Of a stretch of 64,000 nucleotides of DNA, positions 52,874-63,039 are shown piece after piece. A program made the position numbers and the translations under genes. The notes beneath the pieces were generated by a model. That model searched no databases and was not told the DNA's origin. It saw only the letters and a list, made by a program, of their open reading frames with translations. This DNA comes from Jejubacter calystegiae (lineage in GTDB: Bacteria; Pseudomonadota; Gammaproteobacteria; Enterobacterales; Enterobacteriaceae), in contig NZ_CP040428.1 of assembly GCF_005671395.1 (NCBI RefSeq), positions 3,658,001 to 3,722,000 of the forward strand, given 5' to 3'. The number at the start of each line of letters is the position of its first letter. Position 1 is the first letter of the stretch.

Positions 52874-54700
52874 ATGTCGAATGGTGTTGACAGCCTGCCG
52901 GTATTATCGATTGGCGAGTGGCTGGATATTTATCAGGCCAGTCCATCGCAACTGGCAAATATCTATACGCAGTTCCTGAGCCTGGCCCGACAGGATGATA
53001 ATGCCTGGATTACCCTGGCTTCCCGCGAGCAGATCGATGCACAGCTTGCGCCGCTGTTGCGGGCCGTGACGGAAGGAGGGCGCGAACCCCGGGAATTTCC
53101 GCTGTTCGGGGTGCCCTTTGCGGTGAAAGACAATATTGACGTAGCCGGTTTTCCCACCAGCGCCGCCTGCCCGGAATTCCTCTACCATCCCCATGAGGAC
53201 GCCGCAGTGGTGGCGCGCCTGAAAGCGGCGGGCGCCATCGTGGTGGGAAAAACCAATCTCGACCAGTTCGCCACCGGCCTGGTGGGTACCCGTTCCCCCT
53301 ATGGCGCGGTGACCAATACCTTTGATAAGCGTTATGTGAGCGGCGGTTCCAGTTCCGGTTCAGCGTCGGTGGTGGCCCGGGGGCTGACCCTGTTCTCGCT
53401 GGGGACGGATACTGCGGGCTCCGGGCGGGTGCCTGCCGGGTTTAACAATATTGTCGGCCTGAAACCGACCCGCGGCTGGCTTTCTAACCGCGGGCTGGTT
53501 CCCGCCTGCCAGTTCCTGGACTGTATCTCGGTCTTTGCGCTCCAGGTGGAGGATGCCCGGCGGGTGGCCGACATTGCGGGCGGCTACGATCCTGACGATC
53601 CCTGGTCACGTCAGGATCCTTATTGCGCACCGGCACGCCTGAGCGAGCGTCCACGCTTCGCCATTCCGGACAAACTGACCTTTTGCGGCGACAGCCAGAA
53701 CGAACAGGCTTTCAACCAGGCGCTGGCGCAGATGAGCGCGCTGGGCGTAACGCTCGAACCGGTGGATTTTACCCCGTTTCGTGAACTGGCGGAGCAGCTC
53801 TATGCCGGCCCCTGGGTTGCCGAGCGTACGCTGGCGGTCAGGGATCTGCTGGAAAAAAATCCCCTGGCGCTGGATCCCACGGTGCGCACCATCGTGAAAC
53901 AGGGATACCGCTACAGCGCCTGCGATGCCTGGCAGGCGGGGTATCAGCGCGCGCAACTGAGCCGTCAGATTCACCAGGCGCTGGCGGGCTTTGATGCGCT
54001 GCTGGTGCCGACATCACCCACCATCCGCACCCTGGAAGAGATGGCACAGGAGCCGGTACGCTACAACGCCGAATTCGGCACCTACACCAATTTCACCAAT
54101 CTGGCGGATCTCTGCGCGCTGGCGCTGCCTTCCTCCTTCCGCGAAGACGGACTACCGGCAGGGATCACACTGATTGCCCCAGCCTGGCATGATGCGGCGC
54201 TGGCCCATTTTGGCCAGCGCTGGCAGCAGGCGCTGGCGCTGCCCGTCGGCGCTACCGGGCGCGCCCCGGCAACGCTGCCGGAAGCGGCGCTGCCGTCAAC
54301 CGGCCATGTACGGCTGGCGGTGGTGGGCGCTCATCTGCGCGGCATGCCGTTAAACCACCAGTTGACCGGGCGCGACGCCGTCTTCATCGAACAGACCATC
54401 ACAGCGCCTGACTACCGTCTTTATGCCCTGGCGAATACCACGCCGCCCAAACCCGGGCTGGTGCGGGCGCCGGGTGGCAACGCCATTGAGGTGGAACTGT
54501 GGGATGTGCCGCTGGCGCGCTTTGGCGAATTCGTGGCGGAAGTTCCGGCGCCGCTGGGTATTGGTTCGCTGCAACTGGCGGATGGTCGCCAGGTAAAAGG
54601 GTTTATCTGCGAACCCCTGGGATTAGAAGGGGCCACCAACATCAGCGAATGGGGCGGCTGGCGTGCCTGGCTCGCCCGCGACAGCCATAACGGACAGTAA
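52874..54700 (+). CDS. atzF: Allophanate hydrolase (amidase signature family)
   Basis: A 608-residue enzyme that splits allophanate into ammonium and CO2. The amidase-signature triad is Lys85 (PFAVKDN), the cis-Ser around residues 159-161 (GGSSSGSAS) and nucleophile Ser183 (DTAGSGRVP). The C-terminal 140 residues or so (VRLAVVGAHLRGMPLNHQLT onward) form the extra domain found in full-length allophanate hydrolases. It is the first gene after the sigma-54 promoter, and the start has GGGAG. The urea carboxylase gene begins nine bases later, so both halves of the urea amidolyase pathway are made together. Confidence 0.95.
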   Translation: MSNGVDSLPVLSIGEWLDIYQASPSQLANIYTQFLSLARQDDNAWITLASREQIDAQLAPLLRAVTEGGREPREFPLFGVPFAVKDNIDVAGFPTSAACPEFLYHPHEDAAVVARLKAAGAIVVGKTNLDQFATGLVGTRSPYGAVTNTFDKRYVSGGSSSGSASVVARGLTLFSLGTDTAGSGRVPAGFNNIVGLKPTRGWLSNRGLVPACQFLDCISVFALQVEDARRVADIAGGYDPDDPWSRQDPYCAPARLSERPRFAIPDKLTFCGDSQNEQAFNQALAQMSALGVTLEPVDFTPFRELAEQLYAGPWVAERTLAVRDLLEKNPLALDPTVRTIVKQGYRYSACDAWQAGYQRAQLSRQIHQALAGFDALLVPTSPTIRTLEEMAQEPVRYNAEFGTYTNFTNLADLCALALPSSFREDGLPAGITLIAPAWHDAALAHFGQRWQQALALPVGATGRAPATLPEAALPSTGHVRLAVVGAHLRGMPLNHQLTGRDAVFIEQTITAPDYRLYALANTTPPKPGLVRAPGGNAIEVELWDVPLARFGEFVAEVPAPLGIGSLQLADGRQVKGFICEPLGLEGATNISEWGGWRAWLARDSHNGQ

Positions 54701-54709
54701 GGAGCGACC

Positions 54710-57700
54710 ATGTTTACCCGGGTTCTGATTGCTAACCGCGGCGAGATAGCCTGCCGCGCCATCCGCACGCTACAACGCTGCGGCATTGACAGCGTCGCGG
54801 TGTTTTCCGATGCCGATCGCAATGCGCCCCACGTCAGTATGGCGGATAGCGCCATCGCGCTGGGGGGCGACAGCGCGACGGAAAGCTATCTTAACGGCGA
54901 TAAAATTCTGGCCGCGGCCCGGGAAAGCGGCGCTCAGGCCATCTTTCCCGGCTACGGTTTTCTCTCTGAAAGCGCGGAATTTGCCAGCGCCTGCGCTGCG
55001 GCCGGGCTGGTATTTATCGGCCCCACGCCGCGACAGATTCGCGATTTTGGTCAGAAGCACCGGGCGCGGGAGCTGGCCCGCGAGGCCGGGCTGCCGATGA
55101 CGCCAGGCAGCGGTCTGCTGGAAAGCCCCGAAGCCGCCTGTACTGCCGCCCGGAACGTCGGCTGGCCGGTGATGCTCAAAACCACCGCCGGGGGCGGCGG
55201 TATCGGGCTGTTGCGCTGTGAAGGTGAAGCGCAACTGCTGGCCGCCTGGGAGAGCGTCCGCCGCCAGGGCGACCAGTTTTTCAGCGATGACGGGGTGTTC
55301 ATTGAACGCTGTATCGATCGGGCGCGCCATATCGAGGTTCAGATCTTCGGTGACGGTCAGGGGCGCGTGGTGGCGCTGGGGGAGCGCGACTGTTCGCTAC
55401 AGCGCCGCAACCAGAAAGTGGTGGAAGAAACCCCCGCTCCCGGGCTGCCTGCCGCAACCCGCAAGGCCATGCACGATGCGGCCATTCGACTGGGGCAGTC
55501 GGTCAATTATCGCAGTGCCGGCACCGTGGAGTTTATCTACGAACCGGAAAGCGACAGCTTCTGGTTTCTGGAGGTCAATACCCGCCTTCAGGTCGAACAT
55601 CCGGTCACCGAAATGGTCACCGGTGTCGATCTGATAGCCGCGATGCTCCAGGTGGCAGCCGGAGCCTCACCCGACTGGGCTGCGCTGGAAAAATCGCCGC
55701 GCGGGGCGGCCATGGAGGTACGCCTCTATGCCGAAGATCCGCTACGTCAGTTTCAGCCGAGCCCGGGCGTTTTGACCGAAGTCTTTTTCCCGGACGATGT
55801 GCGGGTGGACGGCTGGGTCAGCACCGGCAGCGAAGTCACGCCGTACTACGATCCCATGCTGGCCAAAATTATCGTGTATGGAGAAGACCGCGAGGCGGCG
55901 CTGGAAAAGCTCAGACGTGCTCTGGAGAAAACCCGCCTGCACGGTATCGCCACCAACCTGGACTATCTGCGTCAGATAGTCACCCTTGACGCCTTCCGGC
56001 GCGGTGAGGCCAGTACCCGTCTGCTGGATGAAGTGCGCTATCAGCCTCATGCCATCGAGGTACTGTCTCCGGGCACCTGGACCAGCGTACAGGACTTTCC
56101 GGGCCGCACCGGCTACTGGCATATCGGCGTTCCGCCTTCAGGGCCGATGGATGATTTTGCCTTCCGCATGGCGAACCGCATTGTCGGTAACGATCCCTCC
56201 GCCGCCGGGCTGGAGTTCACCCTGGAGGGGCCGACGCTGCGTTTTCACAGTGCGGCGGTTATCGCCCTGACCGGCGCAGACTGCGAGGCGCGGCTGGATG
56301 AACGACCGCTGGCCTGCTGGCAGCCGGTCAGGGTTCAGGCCGGGCAGGTATTACGTCTGGGTCGGGCACAGAGCGGCTGCCGGGGCTACCTGGCGGTGCG
56401 TAACGGCATTGATGTGCCGGTATATCTGGGCAGTCGCGCCACCTTTGCCCTGGGGCAGTTTGGCGGCCATGCCGGACGTACGCTGAAAGTGGCAGACGTG
56501 CTGGCTATCTCCCGCCCTGATCTGCCTGCCTGTACCACGCCGCCGCCGGTCGCTGAGCCGTGCGCGGTGGATCCGGCTCTGATCCCCGACTATGACGAGC
56601 GGGTGGAGATCGGCGTACTGTACGGTCCCCATGGCGCCCCGGATTTCTTTACCTCCGAATCGATGGAACGCTTTTTTAACAGCGACTGGGAAGTGCACTA
56701 CAACTCCAACCGCCTGGGCGTGCGACTGAGTGGCCCGGAGCCAGACTGGAGCCGTGACGATGGCGGCGAGGCGGGGCTGCATCCGTCCAATATCCACGAC
56801 TGCGAATACGCTATCGGCGCGGTGAACTTCACCGGTGATTTCCCGGTGATCCTGACCCGGGACGGGCCAAGTCTGGGAGGATTTGTCTGTCCGGTCACCA
56901 TTGCCCGGGCGGAGTTATGGAAGGTGGGGCAGGTACGTCCCGGGGATCGCATTCGCTTTCGTCTGATGGATGAATCAGAAACCAGCCAGCGGTTACAGGC
57001 TCAGGAGCAGGCGCTGAAAACCCTGAAAGCGCCGACGGTCGTCAATCACGTAGCCACAGCGCATGGCCCCACGGCAATTCTGGCCAGCCGGGCGGCCAGC
57101 GACAGCCTGCCGTCAATGGTGGTGAGGCGCGCCGGAGACAGCTACCTGCTGATCGAATACGGCGATAACGTGCTGGATCTGGCCCTGAGATTACGGGTGC
57201 ATCTGCTGATGTCGGCGCTCAACGATCGCGGACCGGCAGGCATTCTCGAACTTTCCCCCGGCGTGCGGTCGCTTCAGGTGCGCTACGACAACAGCCGGTT
57301 AAGCCAGCAGGCGCTGATGACACGGCTCATGGCGCTGGAGCAGACGCTGGGCGACGTGGAACGGTTAAAAATTCCCTCACGCATCCTGTATCTGCCCATG
57401 GCCTTTGAGGATTCCGCCACCCTGGCGGCGGTGGCGCGCTACCGGGAAACGGTGCGCGACAGTGCCCCCTGGCTGCCGGATAACGTCGAGTTTATTCGCC
57501 GCGCCAACGGACTGGCCGATCGCGACGAGGTCAGACGCATTCTGTTTGAGGCCAGCTACCTGGTGCTGGGACTGGGGGATGTGTATCTCGGCGCCCCCTG
57601 CGCAGTACCGCTGGATCCGCGCCACCGCCTGCTGAGCTCCAAATATAATCCGGCCCGGACCTGGACTGCGGAAGGCACGGTGGGGATTGGCGGCATGTAT

Positions 57701-58318
57701 ATGTGCATCTACGGCATGGATTCGCCGGGAGGTTACCAACTGGTGGGGCGCACGCTGCCTGTCTGGAATCGCTTCCTGAAGAATCCGCAGTTTGCCGGGG
57801 AGCCCTGGCTACTGAAATTCTTCGACCAGGTGCGTTTCTATCCGATCAGCGAGGCGGAACTGATGCAGCAGCGCGAGGCGTTCCGCGAAGGGCGGGCGCA
57901 GATTCGCATCGAAGAGAGCGAATTCGACTTTGCCGCATACCGCCGGATGCTGAGCGAAAACGCCGCTGACATTGCCGGGTTTCGCGAGCGTCAGCAGAGC
58001 GCCTTCGATGCGGAAGTGGCGCACTGGTGCAGCTACCCGCAGCAGGCGCCGGAAAGCCCGCTCAATATGGCCGAGATTCCGGCAGCAGGGCGGGAAGGCG
58101 AACTGGTTAGCGCCGATCTCAACGGCAACATCTGGAAGATTCTGGTGGAGCCAGGCCAGCAGGTGAAACAGGGCGAACCGCTGATTGTGGTGGAAGCCAT
58201 GAAGATGGAACTGATGGTCTCTGCGCCCTGTGACGGCACCGTCACCCATATCAGTTGCCTGGCGGGACGGCCTGTAGGGCCGGGGGATGCGCTGCTGTGG
58301 CTCGATCGCGCCAGTTAA
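54710..58318 (+). CDS. uca: Urea carboxylase (biotin-dependent)
   Basis: A 1202-residue multidomain enzyme that uses ATP and bicarbonate to turn urea into allophanate. Biotin carboxylase covers about 1-450 (MFTRVLIANRGEIACRAIRT; TTAGGGGIGL ATP loop). The carboxyltransferase part follows as KipA-like and KipI-like domains (about 460-1070). The biotin carrier domain ends the chain with AMKME, biotinyl Lys1165. Length and order fit bacterial and yeast Dur1,2-type carboxylases. The AGGAGCGACC ribosome site is four bases away. No urea-carboxylase-associated protein genes are present. Confidence 0.96.
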   Translation: MFTRVLIANRGEIACRAIRTLQRCGIDSVAVFSDADRNAPHVSMADSAIALGGDSATESYLNGDKILAAARESGAQAIFPGYGFLSESAEFASACAAAGLVFIGPTPRQIRDFGQKHRARELAREAGLPMTPGSGLLESPEAACTAARNVGWPVMLKTTAGGGGIGLLRCEGEAQLLAAWESVRRQGDQFFSDDGVFIERCIDRARHIEVQIFGDGQGRVVALGERDCSLQRRNQKVVEETPAPGLPAATRKAMHDAAIRLGQSVNYRSAGTVEFIYEPESDSFWFLEVNTRLQVEHPVTEMVTGVDLIAAMLQVAAGASPDWAALEKSPRGAAMEVRLYAEDPLRQFQPSPGVLTEVFFPDDVRVDGWVSTGSEVTPYYDPMLAKIIVYGEDREAALEKLRRALEKTRLHGIATNLDYLRQIVTLDAFRRGEASTRLLDEVRYQPHAIEVLSPGTWTSVQDFPGRTGYWHIGVPPSGPMDDFAFRMANRIVGNDPSAAGLEFTLEGPTLRFHSAAVIALTGADCEARLDERPLACWQPVRVQAGQVLRLGRAQSGCRGYLAVRNGIDVPVYLGSRATFALGQFGGHAGRTLKVADVLAISRPDLPACTTPPPVAEPCAVDPALIPDYDERVEIGVLYGPHGAPDFFTSESMERFFNSDWEVHYNSNRLGVRLSGPEPDWSRDDGGEAGLHPSNIHDCEYAIGAVNFTGDFPVILTRDGPSLGGFVCPVTIARAELWKVGQVRPGDRIRFRLMDESETSQRLQAQEQALKTLKAPTVVNHVATAHGPTAILASRAASDSLPSMVVRRAGDSYLLIEYGDNVLDLALRLRVHLLMSALNDRGPAGILELSPGVRSLQVRYDNSRLSQQALMTRLMALEQTLGDVERLKIPSRILYLPMAFEDSATLAAVARYRETVRDSAPWLPDNVEFIRRANGLADRDEVRRILFEASYLVLGLGDVYLGAPCAVPLDPRHRLLSSKYNPARTWTAEGTVGIGGMYMCIYGMDSPGGYQLVGRTLPVWNRFLKNPQFAGEPWLLKFFDQVRFYPISEAELMQQREAFREGRAQIRIEESEFDFAAYRRMLSENAADIAGFRERQQSAFDAEVAHWCSYPQQAPESPLNMAEIPAAGREGELVSADLNGNIWKILVEPGQQVKQGEPLIVVEAMKMELMVSAPCDGTVTHISCLAGRPVGPGDALLWLDRAS

Positions 58319-58354
58319 GTGACATTGTCACAAACTAAACTCAGGGGAGAGGCC

Positions 58355-59050
58355 ATGAGCGATCGGAAATCGCTAAAAACGATGAGCGAAGGTCAGGGCG
58401 AACGGGTCTATCGCCTGGTGAAACAGGCCATCTTCGACTTTCGGATGCTGCCGGGCGACCGCTTCAGCGAAAACGACATTGCCGGGCGTTACGGCGCCAG
58501 CCGCACGCCGGTACGCCAGGCGCTCTATGCCCTGGCGCAGGAAGGCTATCTGGAAGTGCAGCCCCGCAGCGGCTGGCGGGTTTGCCCCATCGACTTTCAC
58601 CATCTGGAAGCGCTGTACGACCTGCGGGTGGTGCTGGAGCTGGAAACGGTCAACCGCCTGTGTCAGCGCCCGGAGCAGGTCATGCCACTGCCGCTGCGCC
58701 AGTTATGTCAGTTCTGGATAGAAGCGCCGCCGCTGGCGGATGGCCGCGAGGTGGCGCATTACGACGAACAGTTTCATATGACCCTGGTGGCGATGGTGGG
58801 TAATCCCGAAATGGCGCGTATCCACCGCGAACTGACGGAAAAGATTCGGATTGTACGGCGCATGGATTTCACCCAGCCGCCGCGGGTCAGCGCCACTTAC
58901 GCCGAACATGCCGCCATTCTTGAGGCCATTATCGCACGGCGCGGCGAACAGGCGTGCCGCCTGCTGCGGGAACACATTGCCCGCAGTCAGCAGGAGGTTC
59001 GTCAGATAACCCTGCATGCGCTGCATCAGGCGCGTCAGGAAAAACGTTAA
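58355..59050 (+). CDS. GntR/FadR-family regulator of the urea operon
   Basis: A 231-residue regulator with the winged helix at about 15-80 (ENDIAGRYGASRTPVRQALY) and an FCD effector domain (about 85-220). The ATG at 58355 has AGGGGAGAGG directly upstream; a GTG at 58319 next to the carboxylase stop codon would add 12 residues. It lies inside the operon between the carboxylase and transporter genes, so it probably controls its own operon through the GTATAC-core operator. Urea or allophanate may be the signal (inference). Confidence 0.88.
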   Translation: MSDRKSLKTMSEGQGERVYRLVKQAIFDFRMLPGDRFSENDIAGRYGASRTPVRQALYALAQEGYLEVQPRSGWRVCPIDFHHLEALYDLRVVLELETVNRLCQRPEQVMPLPLRQLCQFWIEAPPLADGREVAHYDEQFHMTLVAMVGNPEMARIHRELTEKIRIVRRMDFTQPPRVSATYAEHAAILEAIIARRGEQACRLLREHIARSQQEVRQITLHALHQARQEKR

Positions 59051-59079
59051 CCCACACAGCATTTTGACAGGAGTGACTT

Positions 59080-60354
59080 ATGGAGCGACGTACCTTATTA
59101 CAGGCCATGGCCTTATCCGTCCCGCTGTTCGCCATGGGATTCAGCGTCAGCGTCCGGGCCGCTGACACCATTAAGGTGGGCATCATGCATTCGCTGTCCG
59201 GCACCATGGCTATCTCTGAAACGCCGTTGAAAGAAGTAGCGCTGATGACCATCGACCAGATTAACGCCCGCGGCGGCGTGCTGGGCAAAAAGCTGGAGCC
59301 GGTGGTGGTGGATCCCGCCTCGAACTGGCCGCTGTTTGCGGAAAAAGCGCGCCAGTTGCTGAGTCAGGACAAGGTGGCGGCGGTGTTCGGCTGCTGGACT
59401 TCGGTATCGCGTAAGTCGGTACTGCCGGTATTCGAAGAGCTGAACGGGTTGCTGTTCTACCCGGTGCAGTACGAAGGGGAAGAGATGTCGCCGAACGTCT
59501 TCTATACCGGCGCGGCGCCTAACCAGCAGGCGATTCCGGCGGTGGAGTATCTGATGAGTGAAGACGGCGGCGGCGCACGGCGCTTCTTCCTGTTGGGCAC
59601 CGACTACGTTTATCCGCGTACCACCAACAAGATTCTGCGCGCCTTCCTGCATGCCAAAGGGGTGCAGGATAACGACATCCGGGAGGTTTACACCCCCTTT
59701 GGCTACAGCGACTACCAGACCATTGTGGCCAACATTAAGAAGTTCGCTGCGGGCGGTAATACCGCGGTTATCTCCACCATTAACGGCGATTCCAACGTGC
59801 CGTTTTATAAAGAGCTGACTAACCAGGGGGTAAAAGCTACCGATGTGCCGGTTATCGCCTTCTCGGTGGGAGAAGAGGAGCTGCGCGGCATCGATACCCG
59901 CCCGCTGGTCGGCAATCTGGCGGCCTGGAACTACTTTGAATCGTTGGATAATCCCACCAACAAAAAGTTTGTCGCTGACTGGAAGGCCTATGCCCGCAGC
60001 CACAAACTGCCCAACGCTGACACGGTGGTCACCAACGATCCGATGGAAGCGACATACGTCGGCATTCATCTGTGGGCCCAGGCGGTGGAAAAGGCGGGAA
60101 CCACCGACGTGGATAAGGTGCGGGCCGCCATGGCGGGCCAGAGCTTCCCGGCGCCATCCGGCTTTACCCTGACCATGGATGCCACCAACCACCATCTGCA
60201 TAAGCCGGTGATGATTGGCGAGATAGAAAGCAACGGCCAGTTTAACCCGGTATGGGAAAGCGAACAGCCGGTGCGCGCTCAGCCGTGGAGCCCCTGGCTG
60301 CCGGGGAATAAGCAGAAGGGCGATACGCCGGTGAAAGCCGCCAGCGCGCAATAA
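59080..60354 (+). CDS. urtA: UrtA, periplasmic urea-binding protein
   Basis: A 424-residue substrate-binding protein of the branched-chain-amino-acid type, with a signal peptide of about 27 residues (cleaved after VRA). The mature domain starts DTIKVGIMHSLSGTMAISET, the usual UrtA beginning, and includes PVQYEGEEMSPNVFYTGAAP near the urea pocket. It delivers urea to UrtBC. CAGGAG lies upstream of the ATG. Confidence 0.95.
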   Translation: MERRTLLQAMALSVPLFAMGFSVSVRAADTIKVGIMHSLSGTMAISETPLKEVALMTIDQINARGGVLGKKLEPVVVDPASNWPLFAEKARQLLSQDKVAAVFGCWTSVSRKSVLPVFEELNGLLFYPVQYEGEEMSPNVFYTGAAPNQQAIPAVEYLMSEDGGGARRFFLLGTDYVYPRTTNKILRAFLHAKGVQDNDIREVYTPFGYSDYQTIVANIKKFAAGGNTAVISTINGDSNVPFYKELTNQGVKATDVPVIAFSVGEEELRGIDTRPLVGNLAAWNYFESLDNPTNKKFVADWKAYARSHKLPNADTVVTNDPMEATYVGIHLWAQAVEKAGTTDVDKVRAAMAGQSFPAPSGFTLTMDATNHHLHKPVMIGEIESNGQFNPVWESEQPVRAQPWSPWLPGNKQKGDTPVKAASAQ

Positions 60355-60379
60355 CCGACCACCGTCGGGAGGGGAACTC

Positions 60380-61960
60380 ATGAGCATCATCAGGGTTTGG
60401 GTACGGCGATGTCTGCTGCTGACGCTATTGGCCGTAACGCCGCTGGCCGCCTGGAGTGCTACGCCGGATGCCGATGCTTTTATCGCCGCCAGCCGCAGCC
60501 AGCAGGCGCAGTTGCTGGAACGCTGGGCGGCGGCGCCGGAGCCTGCGCGTTTGCCGCTGCTCCAGGCGCTGGCCGGGGAAGTGTTGAATAAAGACGAGGC
60601 AGGGCACGCCTTCGACGATTCGGGAAAGGCGCTGGGGATGGCGATCCGGTCGGAAGGGACGCTAAAGAAGGTGCGTCTGACCAACCGGCTACGCAATCTG
60701 ACGGCTGCGGCGCTGGCCAGCCATCGGCTGGTTAGTGACAATGTCACTGAAAGAAAGCGCGCCGCCACGGCGCTGATGTTCGAAGCCACACCGCAGATGG
60801 CGCCGCTACTGAACCGCCGGCTGACGCAGGAGCGCGACGGCGGCGTGCGTGAAGCGCTCCAGATGGCGCTGGCGGTGTTGCAGTTAAATGACCCCAACGC
60901 CGGGCGCCGCCTGCAGGCGGCGCAACGGCTGGGCGGTCGCGGCGATCCCCGAATGCAGGCCCGATTAACGCCGCTGACCGACCCGGCCCGGGAGCCGGTG
61001 GCTGCGGTACGCACTGCCGCGCAGCACAGCCTGGATAACATCGCCCGCCAGTTGAAGATGGGAGAGCTGCTGGGCCAGATTTTCAGCGGCCTGTCGCTGG
61101 GATCGATCCTGCTGCTGGCGGCGCTGGGGCTGGCCATTACCTATGGCCTGCTGGGAGTTATCAATATGGCCCACGGCGAGATGCTGATGCTGGGCGCTTA
61201 TGCGGGCTGGATGGTACAGAATGCCTTTAGCCAGTGGGCGCCCCAGTGGCTGGCCTGGTGGCCGCTGGCTGCGCTGCCGGTGGCCTTTATGATGGCCGCG
61301 GCCATCGGCATGCTGCTGGAACGCTCGGTGATTCGTCACCTCTACGGGCGACCGCTGGAGACGCTGCTCGCCACCTGGGGCATTAGTTTGATGCTGATTC
61401 AGGGAGTGCGGATGCTGGTCGGTCCCCAGAATGTCGAAGTGGCGAACCCGGCGTGGCTTTCTGGCGGCATCCAGGTATTGCCCAATCTGATCCTGCCCTG
61501 GAACCGGCTGGCGGTACTGCTGTTCGTGCTGCTGGTACTGGGATTTACCTGGCTGATTCTGAACCGTACCCGACTGGGGCTGCATATTCGCGCCGTAACC
61601 CAGAATCGCGCCATGGCGGCCTGCTGCGGGGTACCCACCGGGCGGGTCGATATGCTGGCCTTTGGTCTGGGATCCGGCATTGCCGGGCTGGGGGGCGTGG
61701 CGTTGACCCAACTGGGTAACGTCGGTCCGGAGCTTGGCCAGGGTTATATCATCGACTCCTTCCTGGTGGTGGTACTGGGCGGGGTCGGGCAACTGGCGGG
61801 CAGCGTGGTGGCGGCCTTTAGCCTGGGGATCTTTAACAAACTGCTGGAGCCTCAGGTTGGGGCGGTACTGGGCAAAATCCTGATCCTGATGCTGGTGGTG
61901 CTGTTTATTCAGAAACGACCCCAGGGGCTGTTCGCCCTGAAAGGGAGGATAACCGAATGA
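60380..61960 (+). CDS. urtB: UrtB, urea ABC transporter permease
   Basis: A 526-residue LivH-type permease. The first 225 residues are a secretory segment (cleavage near AWSA) plus a soluble alpha-helical region typical of UrtB. The membrane part begins about residue 235 (FSGLSLGSILLLAALGLAIT) and contains INMAHGEMLMLGAYAG, the family motif. It pairs with UrtC, whose start overlaps its stop codon by four bases. Confidence 0.94.
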   Translation: MSIIRVWVRRCLLLTLLAVTPLAAWSATPDADAFIAASRSQQAQLLERWAAAPEPARLPLLQALAGEVLNKDEAGHAFDDSGKALGMAIRSEGTLKKVRLTNRLRNLTAAALASHRLVSDNVTERKRAATALMFEATPQMAPLLNRRLTQERDGGVREALQMALAVLQLNDPNAGRRLQAAQRLGGRGDPRMQARLTPLTDPAREPVAAVRTAAQHSLDNIARQLKMGELLGQIFSGLSLGSILLLAALGLAITYGLLGVINMAHGEMLMLGAYAGWMVQNAFSQWAPQWLAWWPLAALPVAFMMAAAIGMLLERSVIRHLYGRPLETLLATWGISLMLIQGVRMLVGPQNVEVANPAWLSGGIQVLPNLILPWNRLAVLLFVLLVLGFTWLILNRTRLGLHIRAVTQNRAMAACCGVPTGRVDMLAFGLGSGIAGLGGVALTQLGNVGPELGQGYIIDSFLVVVLGGVGQLAGSVVAAFSLGIFNKLLEPQVGAVLGKILILMLVVLFIQKRPQGLFALKGRITE

Positions 61961-63039
61961 CGCAACCTTTAACCCTGACGCTAAGCCGCCGGGCGCCGCG
62001 TCTGACGCGCTGGCTGGCAAGCCTTGCCGTGGCCGCTCTGCTGGTGATGCCGTTTCTGGCGCTGCTTCCTGCCAGTCATCCGCTGGCGCTCTCGACATGG
62101 AGCCTGATGCTGGTGGGGAAGATCCTCTGCTACGCGGTGGTAGCTGTAGCGCTGGATCTGGTGTGGGGCTATGCCGGGCTGCTCTCCCTGGGCCACGGGC
62201 TGTTCTTCGCGCTGGGCGGTTATGCGATGGGCATGTACCTGATGCGCCAGGCGGCCGGTGACGGTCTGCCGGCCTTTATGGGCTTCCTCTCCTGGGAGAG
62301 CCTGCCCTGGTACTGGTGGGGCAGTGAACACTTCGCCTGGTCGCTGCTGATGGTGGTGCTGGTGCCGGGTCTGCTGGCGCTGGTATTTGGCATCTTTGCT
62401 TTCCGCTCGCGCATTAAAGGGGTCTATTTCTCGATAATGACTCAGGCGCTGACCTGGGCCGGAATGCTGCTGTTCTTTCGCAACGAAACCGGCTTCGGCG
62501 GCAATAACGGCTTTACCGGTTTCACCACGCTGCTGGGGGCGCCGTTGACCGCAACCTCGACCCGCATCCTGCTGTTCCTGGCGACCGTTATCCTGCTGCT
62601 GGCTTCGCTGGCGCTGGGCTTTGCCCTGGCGCGCAGCAAATTTGGCCGGGTGCTGACGGCCATGCGCGACGCGGAAGGGCGGCTGCGCTTTTGCGGCTAT
62701 AACCCTTTTGGCTTCAAGCTTCTGGTCTGGACGCTGTCGGCGGTGCTCTGTGGTCTGGCTGGCGCTCTTTACGTGCCGCAGGTGGGAATTATCAATCCCG
62801 GCGAAATGTCGCCCACCAATTCGATCGAGGCGGCTATCTGGGTGGCGCTGGGCGGGCGCGGTACCCTGGTTGGGCCGGTTATTGGCGCCGGGCTGGTTAA
62901 CGGCGCGAAGAGCCTGTTCACCGTCTGGATGCCGGAATACTGGCAGTTATTCCTGGGGCTGATTTTTATTCTGGTGACGCTGTTTCTGCCGCGCGGCGTG
63001 ATGGGGCTGTGGCGCCGGGGAGGAAAAAACGATGACTGA
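61957..63039 (+). CDS. urtC: UrtC, urea ABC transporter permease
   Basis: A 360-residue LivM-type permease with about nine membrane segments. LDLVWGYAGLLSLGHGLFFA and LVGPVIGAGLVNGAKSLF are the hallmarks. It forms the channel with UrtB. The start overlaps urtB (ATGA) and the end overlaps urtD by eight bases, so the four genes are tightly coupled. Confidence 0.94.
   Translation: MTQPLTLTLSRRAPRLTRWLASLAVAALLVMPFLALLPASHPLALSTWSLMLVGKILCYAVVAVALDLVWGYAGLLSLGHGLFFALGGYAMGMYLMRQAAGDGLPAFMGFLSWESLPWYWWGSEHFAWSLLMVVLVPGLLALVFGIFAFRSRIKGVYFSIMTQALTWAGMLLFFRNETGFGGNNGFTGFTTLLGAPLTATSTRILLFLATVILLLASLALGFALARSKFGRVLTAMRDAEGRLRFCGYNPFGFKLLVWTLSAVLCGLAGALYVPQVGIINPGEMSPTNSIEAAIWVALGGRGTLVGPVIGAGLVNGAKSLFTVWMPEYWQLFLGLIFILVTLFLPRGVMGLWRRGGKNDD

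Noticed and set aside
59113-61137. 674-residue open frame on the minus strand across urtA and urtB
   Set aside because: It is a GC-rich antisense frame over two well-supported genes and its translation shows no domain.
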